The notes under the pieces are model-generated. The model saw nothing but the letters and a program-made list of their open reading frames with translations, did no database searches and was not told the DNA's origin. From the NCBI GenBank assembly GCA_947034895.1, contig OX344763.1, forward strand, positions 75,597,093-75,661,092: a DNA stretch of 64,000 bases, read 5' to 3'. The translations under genes and the position numbers were made by a program. The stretch is from Rhytidiadelphus loreus. Lineage: Eukaryota; Streptophyta; Bryopsida; Hypnales; Hylocomiaceae. This document shows, piece after piece, positions 1-9,706 of this stretch (positions are counted from its first letter, which is position 1; every line of letters starts with the position of its first letter).

Positions 1-40
1 CTTGAACTCCCTCCAAGCCAATTTTGAACTCCCTCCAAGG

Positions 41-590
41 GTTTGCTATCCCTTTATCCAAAATAATGAAATGAACCGTTGCCCTTGAATTAAAAAATCA
101 CTTAACTAGTATTTCATTTCAATACCCACCCCTCCTAAGTCCTAGACTTACTTTAGAGTTTAGAGCTCTAGGATCCCATTACACAAATTAAAGGGTGGAG
201 TCTAATGATTGAATATTTGAAATCATAAACAATTTTGCTTCATTTCATTCCCAAAGACCCAAACTGCTTTGCCATCGCCATACCCAAAATAATGAAATGA
301 ATCGTTGCCCTTGAATTAAAAAATCACTTAACTAGTATTTCATTTCAATATTATCCTCTCCTAAATCCTAGACTTACTTTAGAGTTTAGAGCTCTAGGAT
401 CCCACTACACAAATTAAAGGGTGGAGTCTAATGATTGAATATTTAAAATCATAAACAATTTTGCTTCATTTCATTCCCAAAGACCCAAACCGCTTTGCTA
501 TCCCCATACCCAAAATAATGAAATGAACCGGTGCCCTTGAATTAAAAAATCACTTAACTAGTATTTCATTTCAATACCCACCCCTCCTAT
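41..590. repeat. 226-bp tandem repeat, about 2.4 copies
   Basis: The segment beginning CCAAAATAATGAAATGAA starts at 58, 284 and 510, exactly 226 bp apart, and the intervening sequence is nearly identical. The third copy stops near 590. A smaller duplication of CTTGAACTCCCTCCAAG lies at 1-40. No coding potential is visible. It is AT-rich satellite-like DNA that may continue left of the window. Confidence 0.9.
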
Positions 591-599
591 TTTACCCAT

Positions 600-1230
600 T
601 ACAAGAAATTTTGGTTAATGTCTTTAAGCCCTAAATCCTTGTACCCTTTTTTCACAAAAAAAACCCCTTCAAACATATTCTAAAGCATTATGATTTGTAT
701 TTGATTTAAATCCGAAACCTTGTAGCTTTGTATTTAAAAAATGAAGACTTAAACCAAAAGCTTGAGAAGTATACGTTGGTAATAGTTTGAGTTGTAAACT
801 TCAAATCCAAAATCACAAATACCTTTTCTTAATAAGAATGAAATATAAACTTTGAACTTGAATTTAAACAATTATGTACCTTGACTTTCATTAGGACTCG
901 AAATCCTTTGGGATTTTAGTTACACAAATTTAGTCTTTCTTGTTTGGAAGTTCAATTTCATTTTCTATTTTTTTTTTGGGTTCCAACTTTACATGGGTCC
1001 TAATTCTCAAGTGCTTGATGAAGGCAAGAACTTGAAGTTTGGCCTCAAGAAGGGAGTGACATGCTTTAATACGTTGTCATTGAATTCAAAAAGTAGTTGG
1101 ACCTCTTAATGCAGCCATTGACTTGAAGATATTTCCCGTGCTCAAATTAAGGGCTGACTACATTAATTGGTTCTCCTCTCTCTATGGGAAGGAAGAATCC
1201 CACAACTAAATTCATACCAAAGTCTATCGT
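600..1230. other. AT-rich intergenic stretch
   Basis: No gene, tandem repeat or terminal inverted repeat is evident. Short poly-A and poly-T runs only. The left end of the hAT copy that follows was not located here. Confidence 0.5.
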
Positions 1231-1234
1231 AGGA

Positions 1235-1390
1235 CCTCTGCGCCCTGCCGTCCAGGAACGCGTTGCGCCGGGGCGTGGATGCGTCGGAATTGTATGACGT
1301 CCGCGCCCCGAGTACTAAAATTGCCCTTTCCTGATGTCCCCGCCCCTGCAGAAGAGGTCCGGGCCCCTGCACTCCCAGGCTATAAAGCCA
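1235..1390 (+). promoter_or_regulatory. GC/CpG-rich block with TATA box upstream of a decayed hAT transposase
   Basis: A CpG-rich patch with repeated GACGTCC, GTCCCCGCCCC and GCGCCCC words ends in CTATAAAGCC (TATA at 1381). The coding remnant begins about 280 bp downstream. The same arrangement of GC-rich acgtcc repeats, TATA box and gene recurs at 5100-5630 and 50400-50950. I infer a transposon promoter; transcription is not shown by sequence alone. Confidence 0.5.
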
Positions 1391-1654
1391 ACCTTGTCGG
1401 ATTGACTTCTTTACATTTGTCATCTTGGCCTCATCATCTTGGACTTCAATTCACTTTGAGCTCCTTGGGCGTTTACTTGGGTGACAAATGGCCCTAGTTA
1501 GCTGCTGAGGTGATGTAAAAGTCAGTTCAAGCAGTTGATTGGCGCTAACTACTATTTTGTCCTTTTCATTTGGTATAATAGCCTCTTCTATAGTTCTACC
1601 TCCTCCAAGAAAATGTTTGCATTCGTCGTGAACGCAATGAGAAGTCAATGAAAG

Positions 1655-3652
1655 CAAACAAAAGAATGGGAACCGTGGTAAAATTTCTCTGAGAATGGGA
1701 GTAAAGTGAATTGTGTATTTTGCAATGCAACATTCAGCTATAAACGCGAGCGCGCTTTTGCTCACTTTGGATATGGCGCGAAGTCCGAGAGGTCAATTTG
1801 TCGTAATGCACCGCAAGCTGTGCGCCACCAATTTGCAAATTGTGCAAACTTTGTTCCTCAACAATTGAGCCCCGAGGACATGTATGAAGGAGAATCAATT
1901 CCCACTGGTCCATCAAGAGCAACTCCAGTTGCAAGTTCAAGCCAATCCTTTCAAAACGAAGTGACGGGAGGGGGTTCAGGTGACGCCCAAGCTGAAGGGG
2001 TTACTCTCCTTGAAGAGAATGATGCAGTACAGAGGTCCCAAAGTCTCGCTGCATCAAATTTTATAAGATCTGGGTCATTACTTCAGCAACGTATGAAGGA
2101 TGCTTTTAATGTTGCGAAGAGGAAGGAGTTGGATGACAAGTGGGCATCGTTTTTTTACGAGGCGAATGTGCCATTTAATGTGGCAAGAAATCCAGCCTTT
2201 ATTGAGGCTGTGAGGGCAACCTCAGTGGCAAGGTTTGAATACAGTCCACCTTCTTACCATCAGTTCAAGACAAAATTGATTGAACCGAAGAGGTTGCAGA
2301 TCGAGAAGCAAATTGAAGCCAAAGTTGGTTTTGCAGTGAAACATTATGGGGTGAGAATATGCACTGATGGCTAGGATGGCGTGAATCAGAGGCCTCTAAT
2401 GAATGTAATGATGTCGTGCCCTACAGGTGATGTATTTTTGGGGGCCATTGACACCACCGGGCAAAGGAAGTCCATGCGCTACATAGTGGACTAGATGAAG
2501 GTATTCATTGAGAAAGTGGGTTCAAAGTAGTGACACAGGTTTGTACGGATAATGCAGCGAATATGCTTGGAGCATTGGATGATATTGTTCGCACGTATCT
2601 ACACATTTTCAAGCAGGGGTGCATGGCATATGCTTTGGATCTCATATTGGAAGATTGGGCCAAAGTACCAGAATTCAAAGATTTAATTCAGAGGACAAGA
2701 AGATTATGCCAGTACATTCGGAACCATCACGCGACCATGTCGGTATTCCGGGAGTTGAGTCCGACCCTTCAATTAGTAGTGCCCAACGAAACCCGCTTTG
2801 CTTGTAATTTTCTCATGTTGCACTGATTGGAGAAACTTTGCGGAGTACTGCTGCGGTTAAAAGACCATGCGCGCGTTCAAAATTACTTTGAAGGCATTGC
2901 GCATATTTGATGGCCGAGAACCAGCTATGGGTCAGGCATGGCTTGTAATGCACAATTTGAGAGCCCATGTGTTTTCTTTAAGAGGGCCACCCTTCAACCT
3001 ACGAGATGACATAGCCACCACTATGGAGGAGTCTTTCACATCCAGGTGGAACATGGTGTTCACAGATGTTCACTATACTGGGGCCCTTCTGAATCCGTAT
3101 CTCTTGGATAACGTGGCACTTAGGGCTGATGGAGTTGCCCTCCGTGCATTGTATCGAGTCATCCGCAAAATGGAAAATGTAGTGGGTGTGGAATTTAACA
3201 ACGTGTTGGCGGAATTAACAGAATTCAAAGAGGGCACGGGGCCATACAGTGCAGTAGAGACACCTGACATCCGAGTGACACAGATGTTTCCTCACCAATG
3301 GTGGCACAGGGTTGGAGATCGAGCACTATCTAAGATTGCCGTTCGTATCTTGTCATTGACGTGTTCAGCATGTTCATGTGAAAAGAATTGGAGTATGTAT
3401 TCCTTCGTCCACAACAAGGTCCGGAATCGATTAGCCCCCGAGAAGGCTGAGTCATTGGTATATATTTATACCAATAGCCGTGTACTTCAGCAAAGACCAG
3501 GGGCCGATCTTGTTCGTTGGTATGATGCTAATATCTTCTCGGAGGATTTTGATCCAGATGCCCTTGACCCCGTTCCAGTGGCTGAACGCAATCGTGAATT
3601 TGACGCGATGGTAGCTGAGGAAGAGGAAGAGGCTGATGTGGAAGTTAACTAA
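1655..3652 (+). pseudogene. Decayed hAT-superfamily transposase (BED finger, DUF659, C-terminal dimerisation region)
   Basis: The reading frame matches the fuller copy at 7616-9706 along its length. The BED-type finger (C-x2-C, then His) starts near 1703. The DUF659 part with FFYEANVPFNVARNPAF lies near 2150-2210. The TDNAAN block with the second catalytic Asp is near 2548-2565, and the terminal CEKNWSMYSFVHNK block is near 3380-3420. It is broken by stops at 1679 (TAA) and 2372 (TAG where the other copy has Trp of DGWTS), another TAG before 2500, a frameshift near 2525, a stop at 2824 and a deletion of roughly 70 codons before 2867. An acidic Glu-rich tail closes the frame. It cannot make a working transposase. 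Note that the second catalytic Asp is kept here while the longer copy has lost it. Confidence 0.88.
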
Positions 3653-3770
3653 GTACCCCGAGAATACCGACCAAATCCAGAGTTGTGGAGGGCGGAGGCC
3701 GATCACCTTGCAGAAGCTAGAAATTACTACGGAGATGGTCATGAAGTGGAAGAGGAAGTCCTCCCTAGTC

Positions 3771-3970
3771 CAACACGTCCCCGCCCTGACCAAGACATCC
3801 CTGCCCTGACCAAGACGTCCCCGCCTTGACCAAGACGTCCCCACATTGTCCAAGACGTCCCCGCCCTAGCCAAGACGTCCCCGTCGTGACGGAAACGTCC
3901 CTGCCCTGATGGAAACATTCGCGCCCTAACGGAAACGTCCACGCCCTAACAGAAACGTCCGCGCCCTAAT
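3771..3970. repeat. Minisatellite of ten exact-length 20-bp units
   Basis: Ten consecutive 20-bp units of the form CAAGACGTCCCCGCCCTGAC run exactly 200 bp without indels. The last four units switch to a GGAAACGTCC start. It follows the hAT coding remnant and lies just inside the hAT right terminus at 4065, so it is a 3' subterminal repeat. The same ACGTCCCCGCCCTGAC word recurs at 50570-50690. Confidence 0.9.
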
Positions 3971-4046
3971 TTCAGTGTTGGAAAATTTCAAAAATGAAAG
4001 GTGTCCGGTTCGCCCATCCATCCGTCCCGTCCGATCACTCCGACCA

Positions 4047-4065
4047 GTCCGGTATGACAACCCTG
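4047..4065 (-). mobile_element. hAT right terminal inverted repeat
   Basis: GTCCGGTATGACAACCCTG is the reverse complement of a CAGGG-type hAT terminus. It matches 18 of 19 bases with the terminus at 47661-47679 in opposite orientation, and shares CAGGGTTG with the element at 4982. Sequence related to the foldback right arm begins immediately after it at 4066, so this is a real element boundary. The matching left end was not found in the window. Confidence 0.75.
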
Positions 4066-4340
4066 GGGACAACGCCAGCATAGGTCCGCATTGCAATGAA
4101 CGAGCATTTGACCGCGAACCTCGGAGTGCCGTGCGAGGACCTCACGACAATGTGATTGGCGAATAGACTCTTGCTGGTGTTGATCAAGCTGGAGAGTCAT
4201 CACGAAGCGACGGAGGTTGGAGCGTTAGCGCTTGCAGTTCAGACCGCGCAGTCTGAACCGTGGGCAACATCCTCAACTCGTCTGCGAAGGTCACGATGGA
4301 AGGTTGCACAGTCGCGTTTCAACTCCACAGTCCGGTCTAC
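4066..4340. repeat. Fragment of foldback element, right-arm type
   Basis: From 4066 the sequence parallels 11838-12060, including GAGCATTTGACCGCGAAC and the near-palindrome at 4237-4258. It is a partial copy truncated on its left by the hAT end at 4065. Confidence 0.75.
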
Positions 4341-4589
4341 CTTGCTTTGCTTTTAGGAATAGCTCCACATTGACATTGCTGAACGTGGACTCATGATGAG
4401 CCATGGATGACTTTCCCATACAACATAAATGACATTTACAGATGCATCTCATTAGAGAATTGTAGAAACATTTTCAGTTCATTCTTGTCAACAATATACT
4501 CATTCCCACATTGAATAGACTAATACAAATATTCGCACTTTTTTAACAGGAGTCCCCTATCCCGTAGAGCAGGCTTCTTTACGTCGTAG

Positions 4590-4981
4590 CACGCAGATGA
4601 AAGGTCCCCGCAACATCATTTCACCAACGCCACTAGGCATCTATTTGCCGATCATATCGTTTGGGTGGTCGTTGCACGGCACACTGAGAAGGTCCAGAAA
4701 ATATTCGTCCATTGTAGTGCTGACCAATTCGGACAATGTCAACGTGCTGGATGGATCATTGTTGAACTCGTCTCTTGTGTGGAGCGGATGCGCCTTGCGT
4801 TCACGGGACTTCCATGGCGCAATGTCGAGAGGCGTTGCCATGAACCCCTCCCTCCGTCATCGTTTGAGGTACACCATGAGAGCCACCGTCATGCGTCGTC
4901 CTCCTCCGCGACATCCTTCGTCTCCGTGGGCTTCGACCGCAGCCGGTCTACCATTGCCGGGATGAGGATTGCCGTAAATGG
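4590..4981. repeat. Left arm of a foldback element, interrupted by the hAT insertion
   Basis: This segment is the imperfect inverted complement of 11600-11945, for example GCGCCTTGCGTTCACGGGAC against its complement near 11750-11770. It is also a direct paralogue of 12080-12274. It ends at the 8-bp target site 4974-4981 (gtaaatgg), where the hAT begins. The remaining tip and right arm resume at 11418. Confidence 0.85.
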
Positions 4982-5084
4982 CAGGGTTGACAGGGCATCC
5001 GGACGTCCAGAGTCCGCGGACGCTGACCCCAGGATGTCTTTTGACATACCTGGTGGTAGATGGCGTCCGACCGCTGGACGAGCG

Positions 5085-5295
5085 GACGGCCGATTCTTTC
5101 GACGGAACAGGAGCGGACGGGCCGACGGTACAGGAGCGGACGCCCCATCGGATCAGAAGCGGACAGGCCGACGGTACAAGAGCGGACGGCCCGTTGGATC
5201 AAAAGCGGACGGCCCGACGAAGCAGGAGCGGACAGGCTGACGAGGCAGGAGCGGACAGGCCGACGGGGCAGGAGCGAACAGGCCGACGGAACAGA
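5085..5295. repeat. Subterminal GAGCGGACRGGCCGACGG repeat cluster
   Basis: About ten short units carrying GAGCGGAC and GGCCGACG are arrayed just inside the hAT left end. The core pentamer cggac is the complement of gtccg, which dominates the opposite end at 11165-11400. Inverted arrays of a short motif near both termini resemble the transposase-binding subterminal repeats known for Ac-type hAT elements. The binding role is inference. Confidence 0.7.
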
Positions 5296-5454
5296 GGCGA
5301 ACTAGCGACCGGGTGTCCGTCCCCCCGTCGGGGGCCTGTCCGCTTTGGACGGTGACCATGCGATGTGACGGATGCCGATTTTCCACCGTTCGATCTTGCC
5401 GTCCGCCTGTGTGCCGTCCAATGCTCCCGTACGTGGATTCATGCCGTCCGACTG

Positions 5455-5462
5455 CATAAATA
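5455..5462 (+). promoter_or_regulatory. TATA box of the hAT accessory gene
   Basis: CATAAATA sits directly downstream of the CpG-rich cluster and about 170 bp before the ATG at 5630, a plausible core promoter spacing for a plant gene with a short leader. Confidence 0.45.
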
Positions 5463-5629
5463 GCGGAGAGCACGACTTATTTTGCCACAATCGTTTCCCT
5501 TGCGGAGTGGGTGATCTAGTGCCTAAGGCTCTGTGCGCCTCTTTCGTTTTGGTGTGCAAATGATTGTGATCGAACCCTAAATTGTTTCAAGTGTAAGTGC
5601 GAATCATTAATCATTTAAGCAAGCTTACC

Positions 5630-6730
5630 ATGCCTCGCAATAACATATCGAAGTCCAGTAAGAAGGGCAAATCCCAAGACATAAATTGGGATGATTGGGA
5701 CAACCAAATGTGTGTAGCTGAACCGGGATGGGAAGAAGAACCCAAAAAAACTTGGGACTGCACAACGTGCAAGAAGTACATCAAAATGACGCACCTCTCC
5801 AAAATATGGTCCAGAGAACGCGCAGAGGTGCAAGTTCGTCGTTGGGAAGGACAAATTTCCACATGCCAAAGCAAACACTTTGTTCATCGATACGAGGAAG
5901 TAACACGTTCAGCTCAAATACGGGACTCCAAACCGAATTTAATGAACTATTCCAACATGAGCATGGTTTGGGCGGAGATTGTACTCCACAAAGATGTAGA
6001 TTGGCGCACAATTTATGGAAAAGATGTTACCCACTTGAATCGCAGTGATGCGGTACTTTATACCAGTTGGACTGGGCCGAGCGATTGCATGCCAGAGTGG
6101 TCTAATCGAGGCCAGTTTGGATTTCCACCGGTTGTATTGCCGGATGCAGAAGATGAATGGTCAGGTGATGATGATGAAAAAGACACTCCAACACCCGCGA
6201 GGATGGAAGAGAGGCACGAGCGTACAGAAGATCAGGAGGACATTCAATACCAACAAGAAATGCGAGAGGCAATGCAAAGAAGCCTAGAGGACCGTCGTCG
6301 ACAATATGGCCATCATGGGGTGTACAGACCCGATCGTGGTGCATATGGCTCGCAAGATACGCGAAGTATTTCACACTACGATAATGACCCTCAAGGGGGG
6401 TATCACAGCTCAAGGACAAGCCACGGAACCACGCATCATTTTGAAGGTAACCAGGGAGGCTCCCAATACAACTTTACGTCTACTGGAGGTGGTTCTCATG
6501 AACCTCAAGGAGGACCTTCTTATGGCGGTTCAACTCAAGGAGCATCTACTCACAATGATTCAATTCCTCCTCCAACTTTTGGAGGTCCATACCAAGGACA
6601 TTATGGACAAGCAAGTGGGCAAAATAGATATGGAGACGACTACTATGGCGGAGGACCATTTCTCAATGTTTATAGGTCTAGTGGTACAGGCCCAAGCCAA
6701 AAAGATGACACCAAATCAGAATCTGAGTGA
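5630..6730 (+). CDS. hAT accessory protein of an unrecognised family (TC / VDW motifs, Gly-rich tail)
   Basis: An uninterrupted frame of 366 codons; I chose ATG 5630 (taccATGCC) because no ATG precedes it in frame. I do not recognise a named domain. Residues 1-16 are basic. Residues 42-51 carry W-x3-TC-x2-YI, then C79, F84 and R87, VWAE at 113-116 and VDWRT at 123-127. These positions align with two decayed genes at 43.7 and 51 kb. An acidic patch (about 165-180) is followed by a Q/E-rich stretch and a long low-complexity tail rich in Gly, Ser, Gln, Tyr and His. It lies upstream of the transposase inside the same delimited element and on the same strand, so I infer a mobility or regulatory accessory role, perhaps binding the GC-rich ends. 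It is the only intact member here. Confidence 0.7.
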   Translation: MPRNNISKSSKKGKSQDINWDDWDNQMCVAEPGWEEEPKKTWDCTTCKKYIKMTHLSKIWSRERAEVQVRRWEGQISTCQSKHFVHRYEEVTRSAQIRDSKPNLMNYSNMSMVWAEIVLHKDVDWRTIYGKDVTHLNRSDAVLYTSWTGPSDCMPEWSNRGQFGFPPVVLPDAEDEWSGDDDEKDTPTPARMEERHERTEDQEDIQYQQEMREAMQRSLEDRRRQYGHHGVYRPDRGAYGSQDTRSISHYDNDPQGGYHSSRTSHGTTHHFEGNQGGSQYNFTSTGGGSHEPQGGPSYGGSTQGASTHNDSIPPPTFGGPYQGHYGQASGQNRYGDDYYGGGPFLNVYRSSGTGPSQKDDTKSESE

Positions 6731-6902
6731 AGTAGATTGGACTATTGGACTATTGGACATTTGTAAGATTGTAGTTGTTGTCTCACAATACAATCAAGTG
6801 ATTGTAAATTTGTAATCTCTTGCCACATAATATAGAAAGTGACAAGCACGATGCAAAGATGTTGGCTCTTAACAAATAGTATTTTCCTATTTGTAAATTA
6901 TG

Positions 6903-6908
6903 AATAAA
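6903..6908 (+). terminator. Candidate polyadenylation signal of the accessory gene
   Basis: AATAAA lies about 170 bp after the TGA at 6728-6730 in an AT-rich stretch, which suits a plant 3' UTR. Confidence 0.4.
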
Positions 6909-7132
6909 ATATATTGTAATTAAGCCCTAAAGCCCTATGGATGTTTTTAGAAAAATGGATTTGTTCGGACCACTTCTACTTTATATACCGTAGAAAAACA
7001 TCAACATCAATTTCTGGGGGGAATTTAAATAAAGTATGTTGTACATAACTTATTTGAGAGCATGGCGCCAAAATTTCAAAATTTTTGACTGCATGGATTG
7101 AAAGACATGGCATTCTAAGCACTGTTGGAGCT

Positions 7133-7297
7133 TGCTGTCCGCGATTCCGTCGCTGCCGTCCGCCTGTCGCAGCTCACCGTCCGTGATTCCGTCGCTGCCA
7201 TCCGCCTGTCGGAGGTTGCCGTCCGCGATTCCGATGCTGCCATCCGCCTGTCGCAGGTCGCCGTCCGCGCTTCCGACGCTGCCGTCCGCATTTTTGT
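7133..7297. repeat. Internal gtccgcctgtcg repeat cluster upstream of the transposase
   Basis: Four to five units of about 35-36 bp (GCCGTCCGC, GATTCCG, CGCTGCC, ATCCGCCTGTCG in varying order) precede the transposase gene by about 320 bp. The gtccg core is shared with both ends of the element. I infer a second promoter-proximal array, possibly duplicated from a terminus. Confidence 0.7.
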
Positions 7298-7615
7298 TCT
7301 CGGAACCGTTGGGGCTTTAGAAATGTTTTAGTTTTTCTGCTCAACGGTCATGAGGAATGGGCCTGATCTGAAATCTATAAGTTCTTAGAATTTCAGACTA
7401 ACAAGTACTCTTGAGAAACTGAACGCTAAGATTTCCAAGGGCTAGGAGCTGCAATTTATTTTGTGTCCCTTGCTTGGTAATGCATAGTTCAGTGGACAGG
7501 GGGGCTTTGGTTTCCAAGGCTTCATTCACACATTGTTTCTAATATTTTTTACAAATCTTATCCAACGGTTACATTTTTAATTTGAATCCAATTTACGGAA
7601 TCGGAGGTGATCACT

Positions 7616-9706
7616 ATGAGCAAGGATTGGTCTTCTTGGTATGGCTTCCCGGAGGTTGGTAAAGTGCAATGCCGGTTTTGCAACTTGGTGTTTGCCAAGA
7701 AAGTAAGCCGGTTGTTTAGCCACTTAGGATACCAAGGCACATCGAGGGCTCGTGACAAAGGAATTAGCCTTTGCGCAAAAATGACATCTCAAGTTCGAGC
7801 TTTATTTTTGGGTTGCCAAGGGGCGATCCCACGAAGATCGTCTCTAAACAATGTGGATGGCAGTGGCACACCTATGGCTATGCGGGAATGCGATAATTCA
7901 AATGGAAGAAACATAGCACGGTCTACACATTCCGACTTATGCACTGCACCGGAGGATTTGGATCCATTGTCTTCTGAAGTGAACCTCAGTACACAAAGAT
8001 CAAGTGAGCGTGGTACTCCGCGGGGATCAAGCAGTAGGCCTCTGATTAGTCAGAAGCAAAGTAGTCTGGTGAATGGATTTGAAGAAGCAAATAAACGCAA
8101 GTTGAATGCGGTGTGGGCCAATTTCTTTTATGCTGCAAACATACCATTTGCTGTTGCGAGGAACCCAGCATTCAAAGAAGCGGTGAAGCGAACCGCCGAG
8201 TTTCAACGGCCTTATATCCCACCGTCTTATCACGACTTACGCCATAAATTGCTTGACCAAGCAAAGGCAGACATTGAGGTCAATCTCCGAAAGCGGACCG
8301 AACACAGCATTAGGAAGTTTGGAGCAACATTGTCTATTGATGGATGGACGTCGGTTACGAATCGGCCGTTGATAAATGCCATGCTCGTGTCAGCTGCGGG
8401 TGAGCAATTCTTGGGAGCTGTGGATACGACAAGGCACGAAAAAAATGCAACATACTTGGCTGGCATACTTGAGAGATTCATAGAACAAGTAGGCCCCAAC
8501 AATGTGGTGCAAGTGAATACATATAATGCGTCAGTGAACCCTACAGCATGGAATTTGATATCTAGTAAATATCCCCACATTTTTTTTCAAGGTTGTGTGG
8601 TGCATGCCCTCAATTTGTTGTTGAAAGATTGGGAGAATGAACAATGGATTGAAGAGGTCGTGGAAAATGCCCGTATCGTGGTGAAATTCTTCAAGAAGCG
8701 GCACATGCCACTTGCAATATTTCGGAAGTACTCACTGGAATATAATTTGTTGATGGCGGTGGAAACAAGGTTTGCCTCTAATTACAACATGATTGGGCGC
8801 ATGTTGAAGGTCAATGGGAAGTTGCAACAAACAGTGACGGACCCACAATGGGATGAATACGCAAGGAAGTTTGGGCAGAACTCCAAATCCCGCAATGAAT
8901 GTCGGATGGTGAAGAAGATAATTTTGAGCGAGCATTTTTGGCGCCGTTGTCAGAATTTCAAGGACTTGTCGGCTCCCGTTGTAAATGGTCTACGTGACTT
9001 GGATGCAAAGAGGCCATGCATAGGCAAGGTGTTGCACATAATGAGGAAATTAGAGAAACATGTCCTCTCTTTAGATAAACCGCCTTTTCGTTTATCCTCA
9101 GACCTTGCCATTCCACTAGTGCAACCGTATTATGCCCGACGGGAATTGGTGGAGACCGATCTACATTATGAAGGAGCTTTGTTGAACCCCTACCTTCTTG
9201 AAGACCAAGAGCTAGCCGACGACCAAGATGCAATGGATGCATGCAAGCGTGTTCTAATGAAAATTTGCAAACAAGGGGAGTACGCCTCGGTCGTGAAAGA
9301 ATTTGTAGCCTTCCGCCACAGGGAACCTCCATTTCACAACATGTTGAACCCGGACGAGCAACAATTGTCGGCGCACGCTTGGTGGGATTTTGAAGGTGCG
9401 TGTGGGAAGCTCATTGCTCCAATTGCTAAGAGGATTTTGGCCCAACCGGTATCTTCGTCTTCATGTGAACGAAATTGGAGTAGCTATTCATTTGTTCACA
9501 ACAAATTTCGAAACAAGTTGAAGCCACAGAGAGCCCAAGATTTGGTGTATGTGTACACCAATTCCAAAGTCCTTTGCGCATCAAAGGAAAATGATGAGAA
9601 GAAGTGGTACACCGAGAATGTGGAGTCGGAAGATTCTATGTTGGAGGACGAGCGTGATGAGATGGTGAAGATGGTGATCCTCTATTCGATGACGAAGATG
9701 CTATGA
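7616..9706 (+). CDS. hAT-superfamily transposase, full length but with a catalytic Asp-to-Tyr change
   Basis: 696 codons from ATG 7616. Residues 5-53 form a BED-type zinc finger (C19, C22, H36, C53). DUF659 and the catalytic core follow from about residue 160, with FFYAANIPFAVARNPAF and then the first catalytic Asp in SIDGWTS (D242). The second Asp, normally in TDNAS, is Tyr here (Y303, codon TAT at 8522-8524). The C-terminal dimerisation block SSSCERNWSSYSFVHNK carries the catalytic Glu (E618). It should bind the element ends and cut and join DNA in the nucleus, but with Y303 it is probably inactive. The extreme C-terminus shifts into a frame unlike the acidic tail that follows, which indicates a 1-nt shift near 9655-9662. 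Confidence 0.9.
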   Translation: MSKDWSSWYGFPEVGKVQCRFCNLVFAKKVSRLFSHLGYQGTSRARDKGISLCAKMTSQVRALFLGCQGAIPRRSSLNNVDGSGTPMAMRECDNSNGRNIARSTHSDLCTAPEDLDPLSSEVNLSTQRSSERGTPRGSSSRPLISQKQSSLVNGFEEANKRKLNAVWANFFYAANIPFAVARNPAFKEAVKRTAEFQRPYIPPSYHDLRHKLLDQAKADIEVNLRKRTEHSIRKFGATLSIDGWTSVTNRPLINAMLVSAAGEQFLGAVDTTRHEKNATYLAGILERFIEQVGPNNVVQVNTYNASVNPTAWNLISSKYPHIFFQGCVVHALNLLLKDWENEQWIEEVVENARIVVKFFKKRHMPLAIFRKYSLEYNLLMAVETRFASNYNMIGRMLKVNGKLQQTVTDPQWDEYARKFGQNSKSRNECRMVKKIILSEHFWRRCQNFKDLSAPVVNGLRDLDAKRPCIGKVLHIMRKLEKHVLSLDKPPFRLSSDLAIPLVQPYYARRELVETDLHYEGALLNPYLLEDQELADDQDAMDACKRVLMKICKQGEYASVVKEFVAFRHREPPFHNMLNPDEQQLSAHAWWDFEGACGKLIAPIAKRILAQPVSSSSCERNWSSYSFVHNKFRNKLKPQRAQDLVYVYTNSKVLCASKENDEKKWYTENVESEDSMLEDERDEMVKMVILYSMTKML

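Noticed and set aside
1163..1497. Two overlapping short frames on opposite strands
   Set aside because: No motif; the region is better explained as the GC-rich upstream block of the decayed hAT gene.
4948..5473. Arg/Asp/Gly-rich frames over the subterminal array
   Set aside because: Low-complexity translation of short GC-rich repeats at the hAT end.
4982..7130. Reading the accessory gene as a separate element from the transposase
   Set aside because: Only one pair of CAGGG ends and one target duplication enclose both genes; the internal array at 7133 has no terminus.
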